Assembly (NCBI GenBank): GCA_900208305.1
Contig: OAPG01000019.1
Location: 490,605 to 554,604, forward strand
Length of the DNA: 64,000 nucleotides
Direction of reading: 5' to 3'
Origin: Melanopsichium pennsylvanicum
Lineage: Eukaryota > Basidiomycota > Ustilaginomycetes > Ustilaginales
Both the position numbers and the translations under genes were made by a program. Shown in pieces: positions 32,605-41,765 of the stretch (position 1 is its first letter; each line of letters starts with the position of its first letter). A model generated the notes under the pieces. It saw nothing but the letters and a program-made list of their open reading frames with translations. It was not told the DNA's origin and searched no databases.

Positions 32605-34341
32605 ATGACATCATCTCCCCGTCCAAACTCGCCAGGCCATGACCAGCCCGCTTTGAATGGTCATGCTAACGGGACTCAAGCTTGCTCCTCCTCCTCCTCA
32701 TCTATCCCTGCCGCCAATGCCGCCCCAGTTGAACCCACACGAGATCAGAAAGCCCAAGCACAGCAACTCAAGACCCAGGGCAACCAGCGCTTTTCCTCAA
32801 AAGAATACTCCAAAGCCATCGATGCCTTCAGCCGTGCGTACCAACTCGATCCCACCGATTCCACTTTTCTGACCAACCGTGCTGCTGCAAAGATGAGCCT
32901 CAAAATGTATAAGTCTGCACTCGCAGATTGCCAGCTCGCAAAGGATGTTCAAGCCAAACAATCGTCTGACGGCGTTGCACAGCCAAAAACCCTCATGCGC
33001 CTCGCCAGATGCCATCTGTACCTTGGCAATCCTTCTGGTGCTCTTTCCGTGCTCAATCCTGTCGTAGGGGCTCCTGACCTCGACGACGCATCACTCAAAC
33101 AGGCAAAACAACTCCAAAAGCAGGCAAATTCAGTGGCCGACCACCTCGCGTCTTTCCAATCGCTTTCTGCACAGAAAGATTGGAGTGTAGCAGCTTTCGC
33201 CCTCGACCAAGCACAGCAGCATGCCGGAATCGCAGAATCCGATGTCCCCCTCACATGGCGTATCATGAGAGCCACAGTTCATCTTCACAAGAATAACCTC
33301 GATCACGCCAGTTCAGTCATCGCCGATGCGCTTCGTGCCGACTCCTCCAACCCAGAGGCTCTCCTCGTACGTGCCCGCATCCTCCTCGCCAAAGGCGACA
33401 TAGCCAAAGCCGTCGCACACTGCCAAGCTGCCCTGCGCTCCGATCCCGAACAGACTAGTGCAAGAGATTTGTTGAAGAAATGCCGCAGGTTGGAATCCAA
33501 AAAGGAAGAGGGCAACACGGCGTTCAAGGCTGGCGACAATGCTGCTGCAGTGCAAAGCTTCAGCGAGGCGCTCGCAATGGCGGATGACAACACTGACAAA
33601 GATGGACCCGCGGCCGGATTCAAAGCCATCTTGTATTCCAATAGGGCCACCGCCAACAGCAAGAATGGTGATCATGAAGCCGCTGTTGCTGATTGTGACG
33701 CAGCTCTCGCGCTCGACAGTGGATACGTTAAAGCGCTCCGTACTCGTGCTCGTGCATTGCTGGCGCTGGAAAAGTATGACGAAGCAGTACGTGATTTCAA
33801 AAACGCTCTCGAAGAAGCCTCTGTCACTGGCGGTCGCGATGTCGAAACGCTGCAGCGCGAACTGCGTGCAGCCGAAATCGACCTCAAGCGCAGCAAAAAG
33901 AAGGATTACTACAAGATCCTCAACGTTACCAAGACCGCCTCTGAATCCGAGATCAAGAAAGCCTACAGGAAAGAATCTCTTAAGCACCACCCGGACAAAG
34001 GTGGTGACGAGGAAAAGTTCAAGTTGTGTTCCGAGGCTTACGCAGTCTTGACAGACGAGAACAAGAGACGAAGGTACGACGCCGGTGCAGATGATTTGGA
34101 GCACGACGCCATGCCTGGATTCGGCGGCATGGGTGGATTCGGAGGTCCAGGTGGTGTCGAGGTAAACCTTGCGGATCTCTTCGGTGCAGGGGGTGGTATG
34201 AGCGGATCAATGGGAGGAATGGGAGGAATGGGAGGCATGGGAGGCATGGGAGGCATGGGAGGAATGGGTGGTATGGGTGGATTCCCAGGCAGTCAGAGGA
34301 GGGGTGGGGCAAGGCCTCCTCCCGGCTTCCACTTTGGCTAA
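32605..34341 (+). CDS. TPR-repeat DnaJ co-chaperone, DNAJC7/TPR2-like
   Basis: A cytosolic Hsp70/Hsp90 co-chaperone: TPRs hold chaperone C-termini and the J domain stimulates Hsp70 ATPase. The 578-residue single-exon protein has a low-complexity N-terminus. Several TPR motifs follow from about residue 50 to 420 (for example [20 protein letters not shown] and [20 protein letters not shown]). A J domain at about 433-500 carries the catalytic HPD ([18 protein letters not shown] near 461). The C-terminus is Gly/Met-rich with six or more GGM units (34205-34275). This TPR-then-J order matches human DNAJC7. The ATG at 32605 is the first in frame after upstream stops. Confidence 0.92.
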   Translation: MTSSPRPNSPGHDQPALNGHANGTQACSSSSSSIPAANAAPVEPTRDQKAQAQQLKTQGNQRFSSKEYSKAIDAFSRAYQLDPTDSTFLTNRAAAKMSLKMYKSALADCQLAKDVQAKQSSDGVAQPKTLMRLARCHLYLGNPSGALSVLNPVVGAPDLDDASLKQAKQLQKQANSVADHLASFQSLSAQKDWSVAAFALDQAQQHAGIAESDVPLTWRIMRATVHLHKNNLDHASSVIADALRADSSNPEALLVRARILLAKGDIAKAVAHCQAALRSDPEQTSARDLLKKCRRLESKKEEGNTAFKAGDNAAAVQSFSEALAMADDNTDKDGPAAGFKAILYSNRATANSKNGDHEAAVADCDAALALDSGYVKALRTRARALLALEKYDEAVRDFKNALEEASVTGGRDVETLQRELRAAEIDLKRSKKKDYYKILNVTKTASESEIKKAYRKESLKHHPDKGGDEEKFKLCSEAYAVLTDENKRRRYDAGADDLEHDAMPGFGGMGGFGGPGGVEVNLADLFGAGGGMSGSMGGMGGMGGMGGMGGMGGMGGMGGFPGSQRRGGARPPPGFHFG

Positions 34342-34705
34342 TCATGATCAACCGCCCCAGTTTGTCTTGCTGCCATGACAACATCTATATTGTATACTGA
34401 TCACACAAGCAATCCACATTTGCAGCCAATCACATCATCTTTCTTCCCCTCTTGATGTTGATACAATTGCAGACCCAGATATAATGAAATGGTGGTGAAG
34501 AGGCAGAGGTCCATGGAAAACGCTTGGCTGGTGTTTCTATGACAGCTGATGTCTTGGCAACAACAATATGAAATTCCACTTGGTGCATGGTCCAACATCA
34601 AGGATTTTACTACAACAGGGACACCTCAACCTTTGTGAGGCATGCACTCTACTGTGAAAGACATGTTGAGGCAAGGGTCAGGTCCAACTGAGACTGGTAG
34701 GTCTG
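34342..34705. other. 3' flank of the DnaJ gene
   Basis: No gene is seen. CpG-poor repeat-like sequence begins within about 250 bp of the stop codon. Confidence 0.4.
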
Positions 34706-34992
34706 TGTCAGGGACCAGTGTGCCAAACCTGGAAATTGTTTTGAGACCTACTGGACCTGACTGTTCGATCCTGTTTCACTTTGAAAGTTTGGTGAACAAT
34801 GCAGATATAATGAATTTCAATATGAGATCCGCTGGAGTGGTACAAACCAATTCTAAGCTGACTGGTTGCTGTGAACACTCCATTCAGAGGCAGTGTGGGC
34901 TGTCACAATGTTGTACAACCTTCATGATACACAAGTGTCCTTGATATAAATGTTTGTTGCTATCTACAACATGTCCCAAGAGCTCAGGAGCT
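34706..34992 (-). repeat. Family C LTR fragment, inverted
   Basis: It begins TGTCAGGGACCAGTGTGCCAAACC, the reverse complement of the family-C terminus. It is cut at 34993 by a family-A LTR terminus (TGTCAGGGGCCAATGTGCC). Confidence 0.6.
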
Positions 34993-36360
34993 TGTCAGGG
35001 GCCAATGTGCCTAACTTGGGGTTCCGTTTGATACCTGGTGAAATCTGGGGTTTTATTGTGTTTCAAAATGAAACCCGCTGGAAATGCGTTCTCTATCCAA
35101 TTTCACTCTGAGACCTGCTGGAACCGTCCCAAGTCAACTAGCCCCCGTGAACACACCGTTCAGCGGTAGTGCGGCTTGTCTAGATGATTGCAGACCTGCG
35201 CTATGCATGAGTGTCCTTAATGCATGCACCAGTTGATGTCTACAATGTCTCCTGCAAACTTGGGAGCTGTTGTTGCTGTCTGATAAGGCTACAGTGTGGG
35301 TTCCGTCGCCGCGGTTGAGGTTCTGTGTACAGTGGAGGTGCTGTAGTGTCAGTAGAGGGGCTGACAGTTGTCAAGTGTGTTTGGTTTTCCAATGAGGGAG
35401 ACACAAACACTGAAATGCTGCAATACCTGGTAATTGCAGCAGAGACAAGAAGTAAATACTGAGAAACTTATTACATATAACTAAGGTAATGAATAATAGA
35501 GTGGATGAGCTCTGCTCCTCCACAATTGAAACAACTGCCCTCTATATCTATCAAGCCCTGCTTGAAGTTCTTATCAGGATCCCTCTTATCAGGGACCCCC
35601 TTATCGGCAGTTAGCCTCCCTAACTGCCTTGTGCCTGTGTACACTGGATTTGGCCCCCATGCTTATCAGTACTGGCTACCAGAGCCAGTAGCTGCCTGTT
35701 AGTGCTCCACCAACCGTAGTCCAAAGAGTGGGCGCTCGGCCCCCCTCCCAATTGAGCAATTGTCACGATCAAGCCCCGACCAACCCTCTCCGGACCCCTT
35801 GCAGAGGAGCGGTTGGCCTAACACAATCCTCCTACCGTCCAACCGTGGCTGGTCCCTCCATAAGCAGAATACGGCCGTCGGCAATCTAACATTGTAGCGC
35901 CGCGGTGGGAGGTGGCCGATAGCTCTTGGACCTTACCACCCTGCCCCTGCCTGACATGAGGTTGCCTCCAGACCTCGTTGCATGTATTACTTAGTTAGCT
36001 CTATAGCAACGCAGTAGTGTGCTCTGACCCCCGACCGCCTGTGTTGCCTACGCCTACAACCTTTCTGTACCTGTAGACCCTATTCCGGCTGTAGCCGCCC
36101 TGCGGCACCTAGACCCTACGGCCTTAACACTGCCTATTGCTTGACCCCAAATCCTACTGAGCCTGTTATCTGGACCCTCTGTACCTGCTGGAGATCCTTC
36201 CAACTCTTGTAGCGGCCCTCTACCGCCTCTGGTCTCCGCCCACGGCTTCCGGCAAGTGTCCAACCAAAAACAGCTGGAAACCCACCCCTTTACCAGAACT
36301 CAATATGATACCCGATAAATTCAAGGGTTTCATCCGGACTCATTCTGAGTCCCTGTAACA
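34993..36360 (-). repeat. Family A LTR carrying a nested family B solo LTR
   Basis: On the minus strand it runs from TGTTACAGGGACTCAGAATG (36360) to GGCACATTGGCCCCTGACA (34993). The family-B solo LTR at 35697-36129 interrupts it. Without that insert, the A copy is about 930 bp. No TSD is visible at the outer ends. Confidence 0.7.
35697..36129 (-). repeat. Solo LTR, family B, TSD CTGCC
   Basis: A 433-bp LTR with TGTTAG...TTAACA ends on the plus strand. Perfect CTGCC duplications flank it (35692-35696 and 36130-36134). It is the R1 LTR family and is inserted in a family-A LTR. Confidence 0.9.
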
Positions 36361-36769
36361 CAGGGCTCATCCACTCTACTATACATACGGCCAGTCTTTA
36401 CCTTACAAGCTGTTTGTAATGATCAGTATTTAGCGTATTGTCAGCTGCTGCAATCATATGGAATTGCAGCAACCCAGTGCCTGTGCACTCCTTGCCTGGA
36501 AAAGTTCAACATCACAAACAACTGTCAGCACTTCTACTGACACAAACAACAGCACCTCAAATGTAGGCAGAACCTCAACTGCGGCAACAGAACCTCCACT
36601 GTAGCCATCAGCAACAGCAACAAGAGCAACAACAGCTTCCAGGCTCTTGGAAGACTTTGCACACCATGACAAACACTTGTACCAAGAACACTTGTGCAAT
36701 GTGAAGGTTGTACACTGTCCAGACAGGCTGCATTACCTCTGAATGGAATGTTCAAAGTGAGCAGTCAGC
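36361..36769 (+). repeat. Left part of the family C LTR into which R1 inserted
   Basis: It contains the family-C blocks CCAGTCTTTACCTTACAAGC and CACTTGTGCAATG. It stops at the TSD TCAGC (36765-36769), where R1 begins. The right part resumes at 60747. Confidence 0.75.
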
Positions 36770-37201
36770 TGTTAAGGCTGTAGGGTCTAGATACCGCGGG
36801 CGGCTACAGCCGGGATGGAGTCTACGGGTACGGAGAGGTCGTAGGCGTGGGCGACACAGGCGGTCGGGGGTCAGAGCACACTACTGCGTTGCTATAGAGC
36901 TAACTAAGTAATACATGCGACGAGGTCCGGAGGCAACCTCATGTCAGGCGGGGGGCGGGGTGGTAAGGTACAGGAGCTATCGGTCACTTCCCACCGCGGC
37001 GTTACAATGTTAGGTTGCCGACGGTTGTATTCTACGTACGGAGGGGCCAGCCGCGGTTGGGCGGTAGGAGGATCGTGTCAGGCCGACCGCTCCGCTGCAA
37101 GGGGTCCGGAGAGGGTCGGTTGGGGCCCAATCACGACAATCGCTCAATCGGGAGGGGGGCCGAGCACCCCCTCTTTGGACTCCGGTTGGTAGGCACTAAC
37201 A
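36770..37201 (-). repeat. R1 3' LTR (left end)
   Basis: 432 bp with TG...CA ends. It pairs with 60315-60746. All eight differences from its partner lie between 37039 and 37138. Confidence 0.93.
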
Positions 37202-37435
37202 TTACCCCCCGGTTCAGGCCAACTGGTCCCCAGGCGGCTGATAGGACAGGAGGGCGAGGGGGGTCGTACTCCCCCAACCTTAATCCGCGCCAGGGACGCC
37301 TCTCTGTACAAGTCGCGACGCTCGTCTCGGCAATTTAATCGCGGATGCGCAGCAATGAGGCAATACCACCCACAATGCCTTGGACCGGCGGAATTGACTG
37401 TGCGCCATTGCTCGTGCGTAGCTATCGAGGGGGGA

Positions 37436-37440
37436 TATAA
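37436..37440 (+). promoter_or_regulatory. TATA box of the R1 antisense gene
   Basis: GGGGATATAAGGA lies 63 bp upstream of the antisense ATG, in an otherwise GC-rich leader just inside the R1 3' LTR. Confidence 0.5.
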
Positions 37441-37502
37441 GGATGGGGGTCGACGGGTCTTCCTTCTCAATTTCCCCCATTCTTCCCCATTCCCTTTTCG
37501 CA

Positions 37503-37612
37503 ATGTCGTTGTCACCAGCAGACGCTATCATGGATTCCCCGGCCGACAACCCGTCGGCCGACATCAGTACCGTTCCCCCACCATTGCCTACGTCCGCGAC
37601 GGCGGCAGCGTC

Positions 37613-37690
<78 letters not shown>

Positions 37691-38925
37691 ACCCGCTTCT
37701 GGAGGTGAGTCGGTCGTGGTTCCGTCGTGGTTTGGTTGTGGATGGGGGGCCCAGAGGGTCTGACAACCACCGGTCGGTGCCGTAGAATGGGTTACTGACA
37801 TTTGTTCCCTCCCCCTTGTTTCGATTACGACAGATCGGCCGTTGGAGACCTCCGCTGGTCCCATCCGGGGGGTGCGCCGCTCCCCGCGTGCTCACCTTTC
37901 CCGGGGGGCCAACTCGGGCCGTCACAAGCACGCCGTGCGTCAACAGTCTGCCGATCCGTCGGTCAATCCTTCCTCCACCACTTCCCTCGTCCTGGCGCCC
38001 CGGAATTTGATGCCGTGGTCGCGTCCTTTGGTTCCCATCAAGATCACTCCGGAACTCGTTGGTGATGGTAAGTATTTGTTCCATTGCTGTGTTGATTGGG
38101 ATTGCTACTGACGTTTGTGTTTCCGTCGCCGCTGCGACAGATCTTGCCCCGCTATGGGCCGAGACGTGGGGCGATTGCTACGCCTGCGTATGCGCCGGCG
38201 TTGCCTGTGAGCGGGCGGGAGGCGATCTCCGCTGCCGTTGGTGTCAGGGGCAGCACGGGCAACCCTGCGACGCGGATATGCGCGGTAAGTATTTCCGTCA
38301 GGCGTCTGTCGCGACGTATTGGGTGGTTGGCTGACTCTTGTTCTTCCTTTTGTTTTCCCCGACAGTCCCCCCACTTGGCGGCGCCCAAGGTCCCCTCCGA
38401 ATGAGGGTTTACGCGTGCTTGCTTGAGAGGTGGAGGCCCGGGGGGGTCGGTCGGCGTCGCCGCCCCCACCCCAACGTCAGGTTGTCGCTGAGGACACTTG
38501 GCGAGATCCCGGAGGAGGAGGAGGAATTGAGGGAGGAGGTGGCTCGGGTGGGCGCGGTGGGTCGGGAGCGGGAGGCGGCTCGCAAGCGAGCTAGGTCCCG
38601 CCCTGACCGTCCAGCCGAGGCTGCCCGAGAGCGGCGCCGCACTTGGGCGCGGGCCCAAGGCCAGCCGGGGGAGTCCACTACGGGCCTGGGGGACCTGGGT
38701 GCGGCCGTAAGGCGTGCCGAGTCCCTCTTCCACAGGGTGCAGGAGGGGACTGAGTTATTTCAACAGGGGCTGGCCGACGTGGCTGCGCTGTTGCTGGCAG
38801 AGTTGCTGAGGACCGGCGGCGAGCGAGAGCTCCGCCGGATCAGCGAGATCCAGCAGCTGTCGCAGAACACGCGACAGCAGGTGGACATGGTCTGGGCGTG
38901 GTTGGAGGGCTTCCTGAGGGACTAG
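37503..38925 (+). CDS. Spliced antisense gene inside R1, function unknown
   Basis: Four exons can be joined: 37503-37704, 37834-38067, 38141-38284 and 38366-38925. They give one 379-residue frame ending FLRD at a stop at 38925. All three introns are phase 1, 73-129 bp long, with GTGAGT or GTAAGT donors and GACAG acceptors. The second and third introns both start GTAAGTATTT. A TATAA lies at 37436-37440, 63 bp upstream of the ATG. The protein has an Ala then Thr homopolymer near residue 35-65 (GCA and ACA triplet repeats). A basic middle comes next, then a Cys-rich knuckle in exon 3 (CYACVCAGVAC … CRWCQGQHGQPC). The C-terminal half is strongly charged and probably coiled coil. It lies opposite in sense to gag-pol and tail-to-tail with pol, 179 bp apart. 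I recognise no family. The splicing pattern is strong evidence that it is a real gene. Confidence 0.8.
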
Positions 38926-39104
38926 CCCTGGGGCCCTTATTCGAATGCACTTGTTTTTTCTGTCGCTTGCGTGTGTGTGTGTCTGTGTGTGGGAGTGGGG
39001 GTGAGGGGAGCCCGACCGGGTCTCCTAGCCAAGAGGTTGGGGACCGGAGGGGTTTTGGCTCCGGCGGGGGGTCTCCCGACGGCGACCGTCGCTCGTATCC
39101 GTGC

Positions 39105-39885
39105 CTAACGCCGGGTAGGAGCCGGCTTGGTCGGGTTTGCGGCGTGGTACGCAGCGACCAGATCCGGGGCGCGGTCCACGTCTTCCGCCGGGACCCAGCT
39201 TGGGGGGTACCCTACCCAGGAGACCTTGTACTGTAGGCGTCCGGCGCGGCGGCGGGAGTCCAATACGCCCTCGACTTCGAAATTGGTGTAGTCGTCCTCC
39301 AGAGTAGTCGGTTGGGGGGCGTCGCTGGACTCCCTGACTCCGTCGGGGTATGGCTCCGGCATCTGTACGTGAAAGACGGGGTGGACCTTCCACGACGGAG
39401 GCAGGAGGAGTCGGTAGGCTCGGTCGCTAATCACCTCGTCGACTTTGAACGGGCCGGCAAGGGGGTTGGAGAGCTTGTGGGAGGGTCGGTCGCTGCGGAG
39501 GTGCTTGGTACGGAGGAGCACCAGGTCCCCCCGGCGGAACAAGACGTCGCTCCTGCGACGGTTAAACCACTTCGCGACGGCAAGGTTGGCTCTGGCGTCC
39601 TGGCACACCCGCACTTTATCCGCCGACGGAACGTTGGAGGTGGCCGGGGGGATGGAGGGGTGTGCCCGAGGTGCAAACGTGAAGCAAGCTATAGCCGGGG
39701 CGATGGTTGTGGTTGCCGACGGTCTTTGGTTCAGCGCGAGCTGGGCTGTCGGCAGGAGGGTTGCCCAGTCGCTGTGGTCGTAGGCCGTATAGAAGCGGAG
39801 GAACAACTCCAGCGTCTGGTTGGCTCGCTTGGTCTGGCCATTTGTCTGAGGGTGGTAGGCCAACAAGTAAGACCCTTTAATCCGG
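39105..39885 (-). CDS. R1 pol, C-terminal piece: integrase end and chromodomain
   Basis: It continues the integrase core after the R2 insertion (AYHPQTNGQT…). A GPF-type C-terminal module follows (LVLLRTKHLRSDRPSHKL, LAGPFKVDEVI, VHPVFHVQMPEP). A chromodomain ends the protein (FEVEGVLDSRRRAGRLQYKV, WVGYPPSWVPAEDV), placing R1 among chromoviruses. The position of the integrase catalytic Glu (GQTERVN in relatives) is Lys here (GQTKRAN, codon at 39828-39830). The stop is at 39105. Confidence 0.9.
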
Positions 39886-40349
39886 TGTCACCGGTTATGC
39901 CTTTTGATATTTTCATTTTGTAATTTTTCATTTTCACACGAAAAATTCGACTTAGCTGCGGCCGAGTCGAGATATCCCCTTCCCTTGGAATCATCATCTC
40001 CTTCAGCATCGCAATCAAGCCCTTTATTGTGTTTCCTTTTACTTTAGCTTAGTGATTATCATTGTCATTGGGGGGCCAACCCGGAAACGACTTGCATCGA
40101 CAAATACCATTAGCATTACCAGAACTATTGATAGCAACTTCCTTATTAGCATTCGCAACAGCAGTAATAGGTTTGGCGCGTGGCTCAATTTTTGCCACAC
40201 GCAACTCAGCCATCCAAATCCATCCGCCCATCCACCATCGGCACCTCCCTAATATTCCTCACTCCTTCCCTTTTTCCGGTAATCAGTAGCATTTTTTCAG
40301 CAAGCAATTCAATCTTTTCTATTATTAGCAGCTTTTTCCCCGTAGGCGT

Positions 40350-41729
40350 ATGCCGCTTACGACAACGTCTAGTTCACCGCCGCCGCGCCGCTTTTCCCAG
40401 CAAATTGCTGAAAAGACCTCCCCCGCAGTATCAGAGCCCGAGCCTAACGTGCCATCAGCAAGCTTAACGCCGCCAACCGCAATCCAATTCGCTACCAAGT
40501 CTGCAACGAATCCTCGATCGCCAGAAGCCATCATTGCTTCTTCCCCTCTAAGCTTGCCACCCGCATCATCGTTATCAGCACTTTCTCTTGGCTCTGCGAT
40601 GACGATTCTTCCCTCTGCATCTTCCAATGGCCATGGTCGTCTGGACATCTTCAATGGCTCGATCGGCAAAGCAGGCAACGGCACTGCTCGCCACTTTGTC
40701 AAGAACTTCGAGGCTTATCTTATCGAACGCGACTTCATTGATGATGAGGCTAAATCTGCTCGTCTCTTCAAGACTCGACTTGATGGAGCAGCCGAAGCTT
40801 GGCTGGAATCACTTCCTTCGACCGTGAGCAGCACTTGGAATTCTCTCAAGATTGCATTCCTCGATCAATACGATAAGGACACCGCCATTGGCGGCGTAAA
40901 GCAAACTCGTTTCCAGCGCTTTACGACTCATCTTCACCCCACGCTCGACCTCTTGCGTGATATCGAGCATTGGGACGAATGGCTTCAACGTCTGTATGAC
41001 TTAGCCAGCGATATTCCCGCCGATTACGCTTCCCCGGCTTCTCTTGCTTTTGCGGCCTGGTCTTCCCTCCCTCCCGAAATTCAAGCAACTATTGCAGTTC
41101 CTAGCGAAACAGCTACTGTGGCCGAATTCGTCAACATCTGCCGTGCCATTCCTCAGCAGAGGTATGAGAGCATTTTGGCCGAGCATGACCAGAACGAAGA
41201 ATTTGTTAAGGAGATCAGAGCTCGCAAGCAACGAGATGCTGAGCTCGAGAACCGCATCGTGAACAAGATTCTTAATGCTCAGCGAGCGGTGTTTCCTCCT
41301 TCGCTCCCTCTCGAGCAAGGTGCTATCCAACAGCATCCAATAACTTTTGACCCTTCGCATCAGCAACAGCAGCAGCGTGGCCGTCAAATTCTGCCGCCTT
41401 CCCCTCCTCGCGAACAGCAGCAAGCGCGCATCACGGAGATTGTGCAGATGACCTTCGAGAATACACCTCAAGGCCAAGCGCAATACCAAGCTGCTTTGCA
41501 ACAGTTCCAGCGTGACCATCCTTGCGTCACCATGCAGCCACCTCTTGACCAACCTTATCCTCTCACCCCTGGTACTGCGCCAGCTGGTTCTAACGAATGT
41601 CACCGTTGTGGTCACCGCGGTCACTTTAGCACGGCTTGTCCTAATACCCCGGTTCCTCAAGCAGAGCAAACATACCGTCGAATGTTTGGAGCTAGCTCTC
41701 GAGACCGTAGGCGTCAGGGAAACGCCTAA
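40350..41729 (+). CDS. gag: R2 Gag
   Basis: The 459-residue capsid/nucleocapsid polyprotein forms the virus-like particle and binds element RNA. It has a disordered N-terminus and a retrotransposon-gag core at about 90-280 (for example FVKNFEAYLIERDFIDDEA and RLDGAAEAWLESLPS). A Gln-rich linker follows, then one CCHC knuckle near the end (CHRCGHRGHFSTAC). The start is the ATG at 40350. The stop TAA at 41727-41729 lies four nucleotides after the slippery heptamer. Confidence 0.9.
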   Translation: MPLTTTSSSPPPRRFSQQIAEKTSPAVSEPEPNVPSASLTPPTAIQFATKSATNPRSPEAIIASSPLSLPPASSLSALSLGSAMTILPSASSNGHGRLDIFNGSIGKAGNGTARHFVKNFEAYLIERDFIDDEAKSARLFKTRLDGAAEAWLESLPSTVSSTWNSLKIAFLDQYDKDTAIGGVKQTRFQRFTTHLHPTLDLLRDIEHWDEWLQRLYDLASDIPADYASPASLAFAAWSSLPPEIQATIAVPSETATVAEFVNICRAIPQQRYESILAEHDQNEEFVKEIRARKQRDAELENRIVNKILNAQRAVFPPSLPLEQGAIQQHPITFDPSHQQQQQRGRQILPPSPPREQQQARITEIVQMTFENTPQGQAQYQAALQQFQRDHPCVTMQPPLDQPYPLTPGTAPAGSNECHRCGHRGHFSTACPNTPVPQAEQTYRRMFGASSRDRRRQGNA

Positions 41730-41765
41730 GCCCTTTGGATTATCGCGACCCAAACCCAGGGGCTA
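41717..41765 (+). promoter_or_regulatory. R2 candidate -1 frameshift signal
   Basis: GGGAAAC at 41717-41723 is read G GGA AAC in the gag frame, followed by GCC TAA. The -1 frame is open into the protease ORF. Downstream, 41726-41738 can pair with the segment ending CCCAGGGGCTAAG at 41764. The stem is imperfect: 11 of 13 pairs, one of them G-U. The uninterrupted core starts 5 nt after the heptamer. It is weaker than the R1 and R3 structures. Confidence 0.6.
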
